64,000 nt of DNA, taken from the NCBI GenBank assembly GCA_037176705.1, contig CM073897.1, positions 39,955,488 through 40,019,487 of the forward strand, read 5' to 3'. The notes below the pieces were generated by a model. That model ran no database searches, was not told the origin of the DNA, and saw nothing but the letters and a program-made list of their open reading frames with translations. Position numbers and translations under genes: made by a program. This document shows positions 44,640 to 55,537 of the stretch, one piece after another. The stretch is from Molossus alvarezi (Eukaryota > Chordata > Mammalia > Chiroptera > Molossidae). Each line of letters opens with the position of its first letter. The first letter of the stretch is position 1.

Positions 44640-45150
44640 TCTATCTTTGCATTATTTATCTTTTGCTGCCTAAGCAGTTATCCCCGAATTTCGTGACTTA
44701 CAAGAACAATCATTTTGTCATACCTCCCAGGATTCCGGGGTTAAGTAAACTGCAGTATGTTCTCACTCAGGGTCTCTCATAGGATCACAGTTTGCTGATA
44801 GGGCTGGAATGATCTGAGGGCTTGCTCACACACATATCTCTTGTTGGGGCTGAAATAGCCAAAAGTGAGAACAGCTGCAATTATGAGCCAAATCTCACTA
44901 TTTCTACATAATCTCTTCATCATGGCAGTTTCAAGGTAGCCAGATGTCTTCTCTCATAGTTCTCAAAGAGAGGAAGGGAGGGAAGAAGGGTCAGAGAGAG
45001 AGGGGGTGGGGGAAGAGAAGAGGACTAGAAGCTGTATCACTGTTAGGACCTAGCCTTGAGAGTCACGCACCACTTTCCCTGTTCCTACTATTCAGGCAGC
45101 CACAAAGGCCCACCCAGGTTAAAAGGGAGGGTCATAGGCTCCACTTCTTT
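44640..45150. mobile_element. Ancient interspersed repeat, class uncertain
   Basis: tatcttttgctgcctaagca, gttatccccgaatttcgtga, cagggtctctcataggatca, then cataatctcttcatcatggc and gagagagagggg match a widespread old mammalian repeat starting 'ttattgctgcataacaaattacccc'. I do not recall its name. It seems to continue after the SINE to about 45470. Confidence 0.5.
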
Positions 45151-45426
45151 TTTATTTGTTTGTTAAATCCTCACTGGAGGATACTTTTATTTCCCATTTA
45201 TTTTTAGATTTTAGGGAGGGAGGGACTAAGGGAGGGAGGGAGAGAGAGAGAGAGAAACATTCATACATTGATGTGAGAGAGACATGATTGGTTGCCTCTC
45301 GCATGACCCCAACCAGGGCCGAGGACCAAATTGCAACCCAGGTACGTGCCCTTAGCTGGGCATCGAACCTGAGACTTTTTGGTCCCTGGGCCAATGCTCT
45401 AACCACTGAGGCAAACCAGCCAGGGT
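45151..45426 (-). mobile_element. VES-type bat SINE, hairpin-tail type
   Basis: Minus-strand copy: the tail hairpin is seen as aatcctcactggaggata, the body as gagagagagaaacattcata, and the head end as gaggcaaaccagccagggt. Flanking ggctccacttct and ggttctacctct are probably the diverged duplication. Confidence 0.93.
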
Positions 45427-45499
45427 GGTTCTACCTCTTGGTGATGGAGTTGGCAAATTTCTAGATGTGTACTACTGGAAATATTTTTGTGCTCATCCT

Positions 45500-45830
45500 C
45501 ATAAAATGGAATCTGCCACAACCTCACGTTTTTATCTAAGAAAATGGAGAAGGAGGGAGGTTAAATAACTTGTCTAAGAGTTCACAGTTAATAGTAGAAT
45601 AGAGATTCAAGCTTAAAGCCTATAATCTTTATCAACATGTAATACTGATTTTCTTACTGCTTGCTCTCAGCCAAGTACACCCAGAATATTTTACATAGAC
45701 TAGTTTTTTCTATCCCGAACAACTCAGTGAAATCTTTACCATTATTATTTTACAGATGAGACAACTTAAGTTTAGAGAAATTAAATAACCCCCAAATTTA
45801 CATGCCAAATAGTTTGTGGCTACATTATTT
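45500..45830 (-). mobile_element. Two MIR-like pieces, reverse orientation
   Basis: aagaaaatggagaaggaggg, aggttaaataacttgtctaa, gagttcacagttaatagtag form one piece to about 45640. cattattattttacagatga then gacaacttaagtttagagaa form a second at about 45650-45830. Confidence 0.7.
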
Positions 45831-47109
45831 GAATGCGGGTGGTATTACCACAAAGCCTGAATTCAAGCATAGAATTATATGGCTACTATCTCCTATTAAT
45901 TATCATTCATATCATGCATACATATACATTTTTGTCAGCTATAATATTTTAGTTTTCTTCTCTGTATTTTCAGCCTTTCTCAAGTTCTAAAATATTTGTT
46001 TATTATTCCTATAATGTAAAAGAAATAAACTCTACTTTAAAAATACACCTTTGCTCTGAGTTCGAGATTGTTCCACCTGCTCTAGAAACTACCCTGAGTG
46101 ATTAATGAGGTGGCTTAGTATAAGAAGAAGGACAGGAAAATGGCAAAGACAGTAGGGGATACTTGATATAAATGGGCATATTTTTATTGAAAAAAAAAGG
46201 AGATTAATGGGGGATAAATTTGATATCTAAAATATGTGAATATTAGTCATAGGGGCAGATCTAAACATATTCTCTAAAGCAACCAAGACAGGACAGAGAT
46301 AAAACTAGTACACATTTCAGGGGCAGGCAGATTTCTGTGCAGAGCAAAGCCTTATAATGAGGACTACTTGCCACATAGTGGACTCCTAAGGGAAAAATTC
46401 ATTCACTGTGGCTGGAAGTGTTGAATAAGAGGTCGGCCAGACAGTCATGGAAAATATTGAAAGGAGCCTCCCACCTCATGCAATTTGTGCAATTTGTCAA
46501 GAGTGATGGCATGTAGGACTGCTTCTAGTCCTAATATCCCAAGGTCATCGGGGAATTTATCAGGGATACAAAACAGATAACCTTCCCTGGAAAGGGCTGG
46601 AACACCCACTAGGAGTCTTCTCAGGCTTAAGTGAGCATCAGACTCTTAAGACAATAAGTGGCCACACTGGGAGTTAACCGAGAGGACCAGAGGAGCTACT
46701 GCTTGAGGGAGGGGCAGTGTCCAGCCTTCCTCTGTGTGGCAATCCAGGCTGCAGTTCACACAGCCATCCACAAGCTGTCTTCCTTCCAGAGGACAACTTT
46801 AGATGCAAGGAGTCAAGGTTGGTGGGTACAGAGCTCCTCTGGCTTAGAAGCTTCCTGTCCCAGAGGGCCAATATCTCTCTTAACATTCCAAGGACTAGCA
46901 TCCATAGTCACTATACAGGGCGTATTCATGACAATGCACACGCTACACCCTTAGCTATGCTGCCTAGAAATAGGTGACCTTCTTAGTCTTGTCAGGGTTT
47001 TCAAGGGAGCTGAGCTAGAGAATTAACTCAAGGTCAGGTTCTCACACAGAAGCGTTTTGTTGACACTTGGCCTGCAGTAGTTGGGAAATGTAACAGAATA
47101 GTATCTAAT
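45831..47109. other. Unannotated sequence
   Basis: No repeat recognised. gcaatttgtgcaatttgtca at 46480-46500 is a short tandem duplication. The 46658-46977 open frames overlap on both strands and show no domain. Confidence 0.35.
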
Positions 47110-47370
47110 GTTCCAAAACACTTGCTGTGATGTCAGCCCCTCTGCTGAGCAGCTTAAGTGCAAGATTTCAATTAATCTTCCAATTTTATCTATGTCCCAG
47201 TTACTATTTTTATTCCCATGTTATAGATAAGAAAATTAAGTCTTGGAGAATAAGGAACTTTGCAGGGTCACACAGATAACTATAAATGGCAGAGTTAGAA
47301 TTTGAATCTGGTTTTGTATGTATCCAGAGTCTGAGATCTTATCCATTTCTTTAGTCACCAACTAGGCATT
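47110..47370 (-). mobile_element. MIR SINE
   Basis: tcaattaatcttccaatttt, ttattcccatgttatagata, gcagggtcacacagataact, ggcagagttagaatttgaat, then gtctgagatcttatcc: a near full-length reverse MIR. Confidence 0.9.
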
Positions 47371-47374
47371 GACT

Positions 47375-47620
47375 TCCACCTCTGTACCAAGAACTTTGCT
47401 AGAAGCTAGACATAAAGAACAAGACACACATGGAATCTATACATTGCATATAGGAAAACCTATGCTGAGTATTAACAGATTGAAAATACCCAGGTACTAA
47501 ATTATACCGAACTATGTGCCATTGGTGCCAGGGATGGGAGCAATAAACACAGGAGCTAATTAACTTCTCAAATAAAATGACTTTTATTTGAGCAGGACCA
47601 GCCCACAGATTCTGCTTCTT
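47375..47620 (-). mobile_element. L2-like fragment, reverse orientation
   Basis: tctgtaccaagaactttgct, agaagctagacataaagaac and aagacacacatggaatctat resemble the reverse L2 terminus. Confidence 0.45.
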
Positions 47621-47969
47621 CCTTAGAATTGATCAAATAAAAGGGACAAATGAAGGCCTGAGTTACTACTGCTTTGGGCTAGTATATTTCTCATGTAATT
47701 TTGGAAGCATTTATGCAACTCGTTATTACTACCTCAGGAGAAAGAAAAAGGATACCATGGTACACCTCAGTATTCTTCTAAGAAAAGAAAGTTAATTTAA
47801 CGGTAGTGGCCACTTGCAAAAAAATGAATTCTACTTACAGTTAGATTGACTAGATGAATAATACAGTATTACACCCAATTAATGTTGACTGTCCCAGAGA
47901 TGGACCTGAGTCTCCATTCTCAGTTTTGACAGAGGAAGAGAAAAATGTACAGATCTGAAAGTGGCTTCA

Positions 47970-48160
47970 GGATAGGGTTGCCAGATAAAATACAAAAAAC
48001 TCAGTTGAATTTGAATTTCAAATAATAACTAAGTTTCTAGTATACCTCAAATGTCCATAGAAAATACTTTTACAAAAAAAAAATGTTTTAACTGAAGTTC
48101 ACATTTACCTGGGTGCAATGTATTTTTACTTGCTAAACCTGGCAACCGTACTATAGGGGT
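47970..48160. mobile_element. Palindromic MITE-type element
   Basis: Left end ggttgccagataaaatacaa, inner gttgaatttgaatttcaaat; right end ttaactgaagttcacattta then tatttttacttgctaaacct and ggcaaccgta. Left and right halves are inverted relatives, so the whole folds as one long imperfect hairpin, as in nonautonomous DNA transposons. Confidence 0.75.
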
Positions 48161-48359
48161 CTTTAAGAATGGCATTGCAAACCTGGCTCTGCAGGACTGA
48201 GGCAGACTCTACCCTCTGGGAGTGCATTTACTATTGTTCCAGCCAATGAATGTTTACAGAGGCCCGAGTGTGTGTCTGGCAAAATATAAAGATATATATC
48301 AATTTAGCTATAGGTTGCAAGGTAGAGAATACTACAAGAGTCAAGAAGCGAGTCAAACA

Positions 48360-48602
48360 AAATGGCCAATATTTATAAAGCTCTATTCTCTATACAGACA
48401 CTGTGTGTTAAACACGTAAGTGTATTCTCTTTAGATCTTCACAGCAACTCTCTGAAGTAGGTGCATCCCACATATGGAGGAAATGAGATGCAAGACTTGG
48501 AATTGCTAATTTACCGTGCCTATAGATGATATGTGGCAGAGCCTGGATTGAGGCTTTCGTCTGCTTAATACCAGAACGTGAGTTTTGAGCCACGCACCTC
48601 CA
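48360..48602 (-). mobile_element. MIR SINE
   Basis: ctttagatcttcacagcaac, tctctgaagtaggtgcatcc, aggaaatgagatgcaagact, tggcagagcctggattgagg: reverse MIR. Confidence 0.85.
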
Positions 48603-48689
48603 CTAAAATGGCACTGGGTAAATGTTGTTCGCCAAGAAAAGCTCACTCGAGAAGATGCCTTGAATTGTAATTTATCATGCGATTAGGGA

Positions 48690-48835
48690 GTGACCAGATG
48701 ACCAAAATGGATGGTGGCAGTGAGGAGGGTCTTCTTGAGAAAACACAAGGCCTGAGGAGTAGGACCTGTGTGAAGAGTGGCAAGAAATGAGGACAGAATT
48801 GTGGGGAGCAAGCCAGACAACGTTAGAATTGGCAC
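48690..48835 (-). mobile_element. L2-like fragment
   Basis: gagggtcttcttgagaaaac, aaggcctgaggagtaggacc, then gtggggagcaagccagacaa recall the reverse L2 body. Tentative. Confidence 0.4.
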
Positions 48836-49034
48836 TGACCTGTTTAAGAAATACTACCTGATTGCTCCATCTTGGTCCAATGCTGATTATTTGTATTTAT
48901 AAAGAACCAGGAGTCAGAATCACTTTAATTTTAAAAATATGTAATACAACCACATACTTTTTAAAAAAAGTAATAGGTTCCCCCCAATGTAAATATAATA
49001 GAAAATAAAGATAGTAATGACCACACCACTGATA

Positions 49035-49185
49035 CTCAAGTGTTTACTATGGGCCAGGAATGTTTTAAAGTACTTTACATTATACTGACTTATATAGAGC
49101 TCACAGTAACTCTGTGAATAAGGTACAGTTTTTCCTCATTTTAAAGGAGAAGAAATTGAGGAAGAGTGAGTACCAGACATAAATA
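49035..49185 (-). mobile_element. MIR SINE
   Basis: gtgtttactatgggccagga, gagctcacagtaactctgtg, ttttaaaggagaagaaattg: reverse MIR. Confidence 0.8.
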
Positions 49186-49745
49186 TTCACTCTACAGAAC
49201 ACTCTTCTGTGTTCTAGATATTTCTGTCAGCTGATGGTTGTACATCTCCCTGTCTCCCTGTAACATAGAAAAGGCTGGGATATCAACGTGCATATACAAT
49301 AATACTGGTTGTCTGAATGCTGAATGCACACAAGTAATTAATTTTGCAGAATTATTTTTATTTAGATGACTTTTTTTTTTTTTTTTTTTTTACTGAATGT
49401 TGACAACTCCGGGAAAGAAGTCCCAGTGGGAACTCCTACTGGAATCACCTGCCCTCCGGGTTTGCGTACCCAGCAGGCACCAGGAGGCCAGAGGCAGCTA
49501 GGTGGCTACAGATGAAGTTCTAGGCATACTCGGAAGATGAGGGGCTTGGGGAGGCCACTCAGAGGAGACAGGTCTTGAACAATGAACACGATGTCAACAG
49601 ACAAATCTGAGAAGTTTAGTGAAATATTTCACACAGAATTGTGTGGAATGACAGTCACACATGGGTGTGTGTTCAAGGGTGGAGTGTGAGAAGTCATAAT
49701 AAAACATAAGGGCCAAGTTTGTGCCTGGTGGTTTCTACATGCACT
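49186..49745. other. Unannotated sequence with poly(T)
   Basis: T run of about 20 at 49371-49391. Possible L2-like text at 49540-49700 (gaggagacaggtcttgaaca), uncertain. Confidence 0.4.
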
Positions 49746-49880
49746 AAATTATTTACTGTGTTTTTACAATAGCACAGTGCACGGGGCTATAAAGCCCATT
49801 TTACAGATAGAGACTGAGGCACAGAGAAGTTACATGCAGTGACCAAGGACACAGAATTTGTAAGTAGAAAATAATACTTA
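49746..49880 (-). mobile_element. MIR SINE
   Basis: aagcccattttacagataga, gactgaggcacagagaagtt, gaccaaggacacagaatttg: reverse MIR. Confidence 0.85.
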
Positions 49881-50594
49881 AATGGTCATGTCTCCTATTG
49901 CAAAAACATACTTTCCATTTATTCATTTATGCCAGAAATATTTAATCAATTTTCGTGGAAGCACCTGTATGTTGTGAATAAAATGGTGACCGTTCCTGAC
50001 ACCCGAGGAATGTCAGTTTCTGATCTACACTTTCTCTGGCGTCTAATCTTAGCCGACTGTTTTTTATTTTTGGACTGGTGACTACCTTGTTTCATCTAGA
50101 ACGAACCATATGTGTTCTGGATGGAGGAAAAGTGGACATATTTGCTAATGCTCCAGCTAGGAAGGTAGGATCCTGTCAGAAATTTAAAATAAGTAAATGA
50201 AAGACCCAGTTTGTGGGGCTGTCAATCCGGGACATTGTGCAAATGCTAAAGTGAAAAGCAACGAGACTGCCAGAAACAAGGCATTGTCCATGCTTTGAAC
50301 AACATTCAGGGTCAGAATCAGCTCATTCTCTAAACGCCTGGGCATGTGGGGCTCAGCTGCAGACTGGCACTGGCGGGTCTGCAGACGTTCGTGCTTTTCT
50401 GTTTCCAAAGTGCTGGAGGGAAAGGAGGGAAACCTAGACTACAGGGGTGGACTTCGGTGGAGCATGAACTTTCTTAAATTATTAATACAAAATGAAGACT
50501 TCTTTATAATTTAAATCCAAGGGGAGAAGGCTTGGGCCCAAATATCTTGAGGAAAGATTTTAATTGGCAAAATATGTATGAATCGATTTTTTTT
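49881..50594. other. Unannotated sequence
   Basis: No recognised feature. The minus-strand frame at 50184-50408 has no known domain. Confidence 0.4.
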
Positions 50595-51055
50595 TATCTA
50601 CAGAGGTCTTTACACCTCCCCTTAAACTCTGACCTCATCTCCCACAGCTTCCTGCCTTACTCAGTTCTCCAGCCTTTTGGTTCTCTACACAGTCATCCAA
50701 AATGTTCTCCACCACAGGACCTTTGAACTGTTTCTTTCTCTCTGCACCCGATTCTTTCTCCAGATATCTGCCTCCTCAATGCTCAATGCTCAATGCCACT
50801 CAGACTGCCTTATTTTATTACAGTTAAGAATCACAGTCCTTCTTACTTACTCTATTTATTGTAGCCATAGCACTTATTACTTTCAGATACCTTATAATTT
50901 ACATATTCAATTTATTATTATATTATCATCTGGCTTCCTAATAAAACACAAACTCTACACGGACAGAAGTTATCTATTTTTACTGAGTCCCAGGTGTCCA
51001 GAAACATAATCTTGCATGTTGTAGGTTCTCAATAAGTGTTTGTTGAAAGAATGAC
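50595..51055 (+). mobile_element. L2 LINE 3' part
   Basis: ctgacctcatctcccacagc, ccacaggacctttgaactgt, gcacccgattctttctccag, ttgtagccatagcacttatt, ttgcatgttgtaggttctca then ataagtgtttgttgaaagaa: a near complete L2 terminus. A small tandem caatgctcaatgctcaatgc lies at 50778-50797. Confidence 0.85.
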
Positions 51056-51379
51056 ATTTCCTCATATATGATATTCCACAAATGCACACCTATACTCACT
51101 CACCTCATCCTGCCAAGGCTTTAGATAAATCTAATCCATTGCTCAGCTCAAAATGAAATAGGAAGTTTCTTGTAATCTAGTATGGAACTGATCTTAAGGT
51201 GCAGGTCTGGTCTGTGTAGTGTCCTATACAATAGGTAAGGTCTCAGTGAAGTAAATATTTGTTCATCTTCAGTGGGCTGTTTTTTTGTTTGTTTGTAGGA
51301 GGGAGAGTCACAAATTGGGACTTGCAACCTATAAGGTCTTGTTATCTAGTGTGAAAATTTTTTGTTTTTAAAATTAGAA

Positions 51380-52325
51380 ATCAACAAGAAAATGCCCAGA
51401 AAAACAAACAAACAAAAACAACAATCAAATTATATTTTCTTTTCAAACCCTTCATAGTAATTGGATACAAAACAAAATGAGCAAGAAAGCCCAAACTGAA
51501 AGGACTAACTATGTAAAAATAGAAAGCAGTCAGCTCACTACACATGTTTTGGATAATAATCAATAAAAATACATAGGCTTCAATGATATTATTAGAAAGT
51601 AAAAACATTAAATTATATCTAAACTTCAAAACCAAAGTATTAGAAATATATAATGAATACAAAGAAGTAGATTTGGTTAATACAGTAATTTTTAAAAAAT
51701 AAATGTTTTGAAATAAATGATGAGAGAATTCAAATAAATAAAATTAGGAATGAGAAAAGAGGTATAACTAAAAATATAGAAGTTTAAATAGTTGTTAAAT
51801 ATAATGTAAAAACAGATGTGAAAGTATTTATATTATATAATTATTTTTAATACTGAATAATAGATACAACCTTGGTATCCAATTAGTAAGAGAATAGCTT
51901 TTGATATTCAATATTATAAAATATTATACAAAAGTTAAAAAGATTGCTATATATGTGTATTTTTGCATATCTGCATATATGTGTGCATATTTACATATAT
52001 ATCGCCTTCCAGAATACATGACACACACGTACACATGTTATTATAGTAACTAAAAAAGAAATAGCAAAATAATGATTTCTTATATGAAAAAAAAATTTGT
52101 AAAGAACAATTAATCCCCAACAAGCCAAAGATATATATTTGTGTTGTATATATTTACTCATATAAATTTTTACAAATCTGAAAACATGCAAGCAAACTCT
52201 TAATTTTTATTTCCTCTAAGAAGAGTGAAATGATTGGCGAGGTTATAAGGTAGCATTTTACTCTTGGCTCTATGTACTTCCACATTGTTTTTGTTAATAA
52301 TAAAGATATATTCAAATATTATTTG
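51380..52325 (+). mobile_element. Old degraded LINE-1
   Basis: aattcaaataaataaaatta, ggaatgagaaaagaggtata resembles the ORF2 linker (IQINKIRNERGD). Later tgaataatagatacaacctt then ggtatccaatt, and tcttggctctatgtacttcc resemble the ORF2 end and 3'UTR. Strongly decayed and AT-rich. The start is uncertain. Confidence 0.5.
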
Positions 52326-53030
52326 TATCATAAAACTATACTAATTACCCCTATCTAAGTGATGTGTGATTATCAGAAGTTGAACTCAAGCCATTGTATT
52401 TTTTGGTAAACAAATGCAGATTCAGGTCAACAGATATTCCTTTTAGGTCAACAGATAATTCTGTTTTGTGTGTGAGTTTCAGGTTACCTAATCACTACTC
52501 AGTCTAATATCACTATCTACTGTGCTTTGCTATTTTAAAAAAATCAAACAAGCAAACAAGTTTTAAATACACATACCTGGTGGTTATGCTTCCTCTTAGA
52601 TGTTGCTATTACATTAATGATGACATGATCATGATACATCCGTAGAGTTTTGCAGATAGACCTCTCAAGTGGTTTTGAAATGATTCCGTATGGAATAAAA
52701 TAAGATTTTTGAAGGAAGAATATTATGATTACATTCAGACTTCATAAACTGGTGTATTGGCGGTTTGAAGGGTACACAGCAATAGAACAGACTGGAAACA
52801 GAGAGACCAGTGAGTCTTCCTTGAGTAAGTCTCAGACAGACTGGGATGGAGGTAAAATAATAATTCCTGACCCTCACCCCAAGATTCGGTTTTCTGAGAG
52901 TGACCGGGAATGATCTCTTTCTCTGTGTGTGTGTGTTTATGCACCTGCCTATGTAATACACATTTTTAACGTACAAAGGAGATTCTGATGATCAGTCCAG
53001 TGTGAGGGTTTCTGAGCATGAATAATATTT
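52326..53030. other. Unannotated sequence
   Basis: Includes the tandem cagatattccttttaggtca / ggtcaacagata at 52425-52456. No recognised element. Confidence 0.4.
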
Positions 53031-53224
53031 AGTCCAGCTTGTGTGGCTCAGTGGTTGAGCATCAACCCATGCACCAAAAGGTTTCCGGTCAGGACACATG
53101 CCCAGTGGGGAGCATGCAGGAGGCGGCCAATCGATGTTCTCTCTCATCAATGTTTCTCTCTCTCTCTCTCCCTCTCACTTCCTCTCTCTAAAACCAATAA
53201 AGGGAAAAAAAATTTAAAAAAAAA
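53031..53224 (+). mobile_element. VES-type bat SINE with internal deletion
   Basis: Head gtccagcttgtgtggctcag, then tggttgagcatcaacccatg. The B box is shortened (gtttccggtcaggacaca, missing ggttcgatt), and the linker after cccag is also short. Tail ctaaaaccaataaagg. Probably not transcribable by pol III. Confidence 0.92.
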
Positions 53225-53489
53225 GAAAATTTTAAACAATTAAAATAATCTTTGGAGAGTTTAGTAATAGAAAAAATGGGGAAGACTAGGAGATGTATAA
53301 TGGAGTGACATTCCATTAGGTGAACTTGTTAAAAAGAGAACCTGTTTTTAACTTTCCAAAAACCATACTGATTTGGATGGCAAGTTTACCAGCCCCTGTT
53401 GTTTCTCTAGTTGCCTTTGTAGTCATTATTTCTGGAGTGGGTATTTTCCTATTAGGCCACGTTCATTTAGAAAGGCAGGCAGTAGCTGC

Positions 53490-53535
53490 TTCTCCTCCTC
53501 CTGCTCCTGCTCCTCCTCCTCCTTCTCTTTCTCTT
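53490..53535. repeat. (CTC)n/(CTG) trinucleotide repeat
   Basis: tctcctcctcctgctcctgc then tcctcctcctcctt. It encodes a spurious Pro/Ala run in a 179-codon frame. Confidence 0.85.
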
Positions 53536-53804
53536 ACTGAAGAGACACAATTCTTTTTCATTATTAAATGTATTGGAGTTACATTGTTTATAACAGTATA
53601 TAAGTTTCAGATGTACAATTCTACATTACACCATCTGTATATTGCATTATGGGCTTCCCACAAAGTCTGGCCTCCTCCAATCACCATATATTTGACCATG
53701 TTTACCCTTTCAATTTCCCTCCATCGCCTTTGCTCTCTGGTAACCACCATACTGTTGTCTGTGTCTTTATGTTTATGTCCTTCCTTTGTTTGTTGCTTTC
53801 GGTT

Positions 53805-54191
53805 TTATATTTTATTTTTGAGTGAAATTATGTGGTTCTTATCCTTTTTTTTGGTCTGACTTATTTTGCTCAGCATGATACTCTTATGATCCATCCATAT
53901 TGTCACAAATGGCAGTATTTCATCTTTTCTTATGGCTGAGTAGTATTCCACTCTGTAGATGCACCAGCTTTTTTTTATCCAGTCACTCATAGAAGGACAT
54001 TTAAATTGTTTCCATGTCATGGCTACCATGAATAATGCTGAAATGAACATAGGGCTCCATTTATCTTTCTGGATAAATGTTTTCAAATTTTCTGGGTAGA
54101 TACCCAGAAGATGGGCTGCTGGATCATATAGTAACTCTATTTTTAATTTTTTGAGGAACCTCCATACTGTTTTTCTTAGTGGCTGTACCAA
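53805..54191 (-). pseudogene. LINE-1 ORF2 C-terminal fragment
   Basis: Longest open piece of the reverse L1 (128 codons). It reads MVQPLRKTVWRFLKKLKIEL, then HLLGIYPENLKTF, MTWKQFKCPSMSDWIKKSWC and YYSAIRKDEILPF, the C-terminal segment of ORF2 downstream of the reverse transcriptase. The Cys-rich part just before it is out of frame. Not functional. Confidence 0.85.
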
Positions 54192-55233
54192 TTTACAATC
54201 CTACTGGCAGTGTATGGAGGTTCCTTTTTCTCCATATTCTCTCCAACACTTGTTATTTCCTGCCTTATTGATAATAGCCATTCTAAAAGATATAAGGTGG
54301 TATATCATTGTGCTTTTCATTTCTATCTCTCTTATGGCTAGTGAAGTTGAACATCTTTTCATATATCTGTTGACCATTTGTATGTCTTCTGGGGAGAAGA
54401 AGTGTTTGTTCAGATCCTCTGCCCCCCCCCCCCTTCTTTTTTATTGGATTGTTTGTTCTTTGCTGTTGAGTTGAATTAGTTTTATTTTATTTTTTTTACA
54501 CATTTTGGATATTAGCCCATTATGGCAGGTATTGTTGGCAAATAGCTTCTCCCATTTAATTGGTCAACTTTTTGTAATGTTGATGGGTTTTTTTTTTGCT
54601 ATGCAGAAGCTTTTTAGTTTTGTGCAGTGCCATTCATTTATTTTTACTTTATATACCTTGTATTTGGGGTCAAGATCACAGAAGTTTCTCTGAGACCAAG
54701 GTTCATAAGTTTAGTAGCTATTCTTTTCTGTGTATTTTATTGTCTTAGTCTTATATTTCAGTTTTTAACCCATTTTAAGTTAATTTTTGTATATGGAGTC
54801 AAATAGCACCTACTTTCATTCTTTTGCCTGTGACTTTCCCATTTGCTCAGCACCATTTATTGAAGAGGCTTTCCTTTCTGTATTGTAAGTTCTGGCTCCT
54901 TTGGCAATAATTAGTTGTCCATGTATGTTTGGGCTTTTTCTGTTCCATTGGTCTGTGTATCTATATTTCTGCCAATACTGTACTGTTTTGATTATTGTAG
55001 CTTTGCAGTATCATCAAGTTAGGGAGTGTGATACCTCCTGCTTAATTCTTTTCTCTTAAAATTGTCTTTGGTATTCAGTCTTTTGTAGTTCCATACACAT
55101 TTGATTAATTTCTTTGAAAAATGTTGTTATGATTTTAGTGCAGATTGCACTAAATTTGTATATTGCTTTATGTAATATGAACATTTTAACTATGTTGATT
55201 CTTCTGATCCCTGAATATGGGATACCTTTCATT

Positions 55234-55247
55234 TCTTTGTGTGAACT

Positions 55248-55295
<48 letters not shown>

Positions 55296-55537
55296 TCAAT
55301 CTTCACCTGAGGACATTTTTCCATTTATCTTCAGACATAGCAGAGGTGGGGGGGGGGGCATTGATGTGAGAGAGACGCATCCAGTGGTTGCCACCCACAT
55401 GACCCCAACTGAGGCCAGGGACAAACCACAACCGAGGTATGTGCCCTTAGTGGGAACCTAATCCAGGAGTCTCTGGTTCAAGGGCCGATGCTCTAACTGC
55501 TGAGCCAAACTGGCCAGGGCTCTTTGTGTGAACTTTA
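55234..55537 (-). mobile_element. VES-type bat SINE with perfect 17-bp duplication
   Basis: Minus-strand SINE at 55251-55520, inserted in the old L1. Identical TCTTTGTGTGAACTTTA lies at 55234-55250 and 55521-55537. The tail is a (TTTA)n array (about 44 bases) plus the hairpin seen as aatcttcacctgaggaca. The head end is gagccaaactggccagggc. A G run of 10 lies at about 55349-55358. Confidence 0.97.

Noticed and set aside
53320..53859. 179-codon + strand frame with a hydrophobic start and Pro/Ala run
   Set aside because: It crosses a CTC trinucleotide repeat and the reverse 3'UTR of an old L1. The minus strand reads as L1 ORF2 there.
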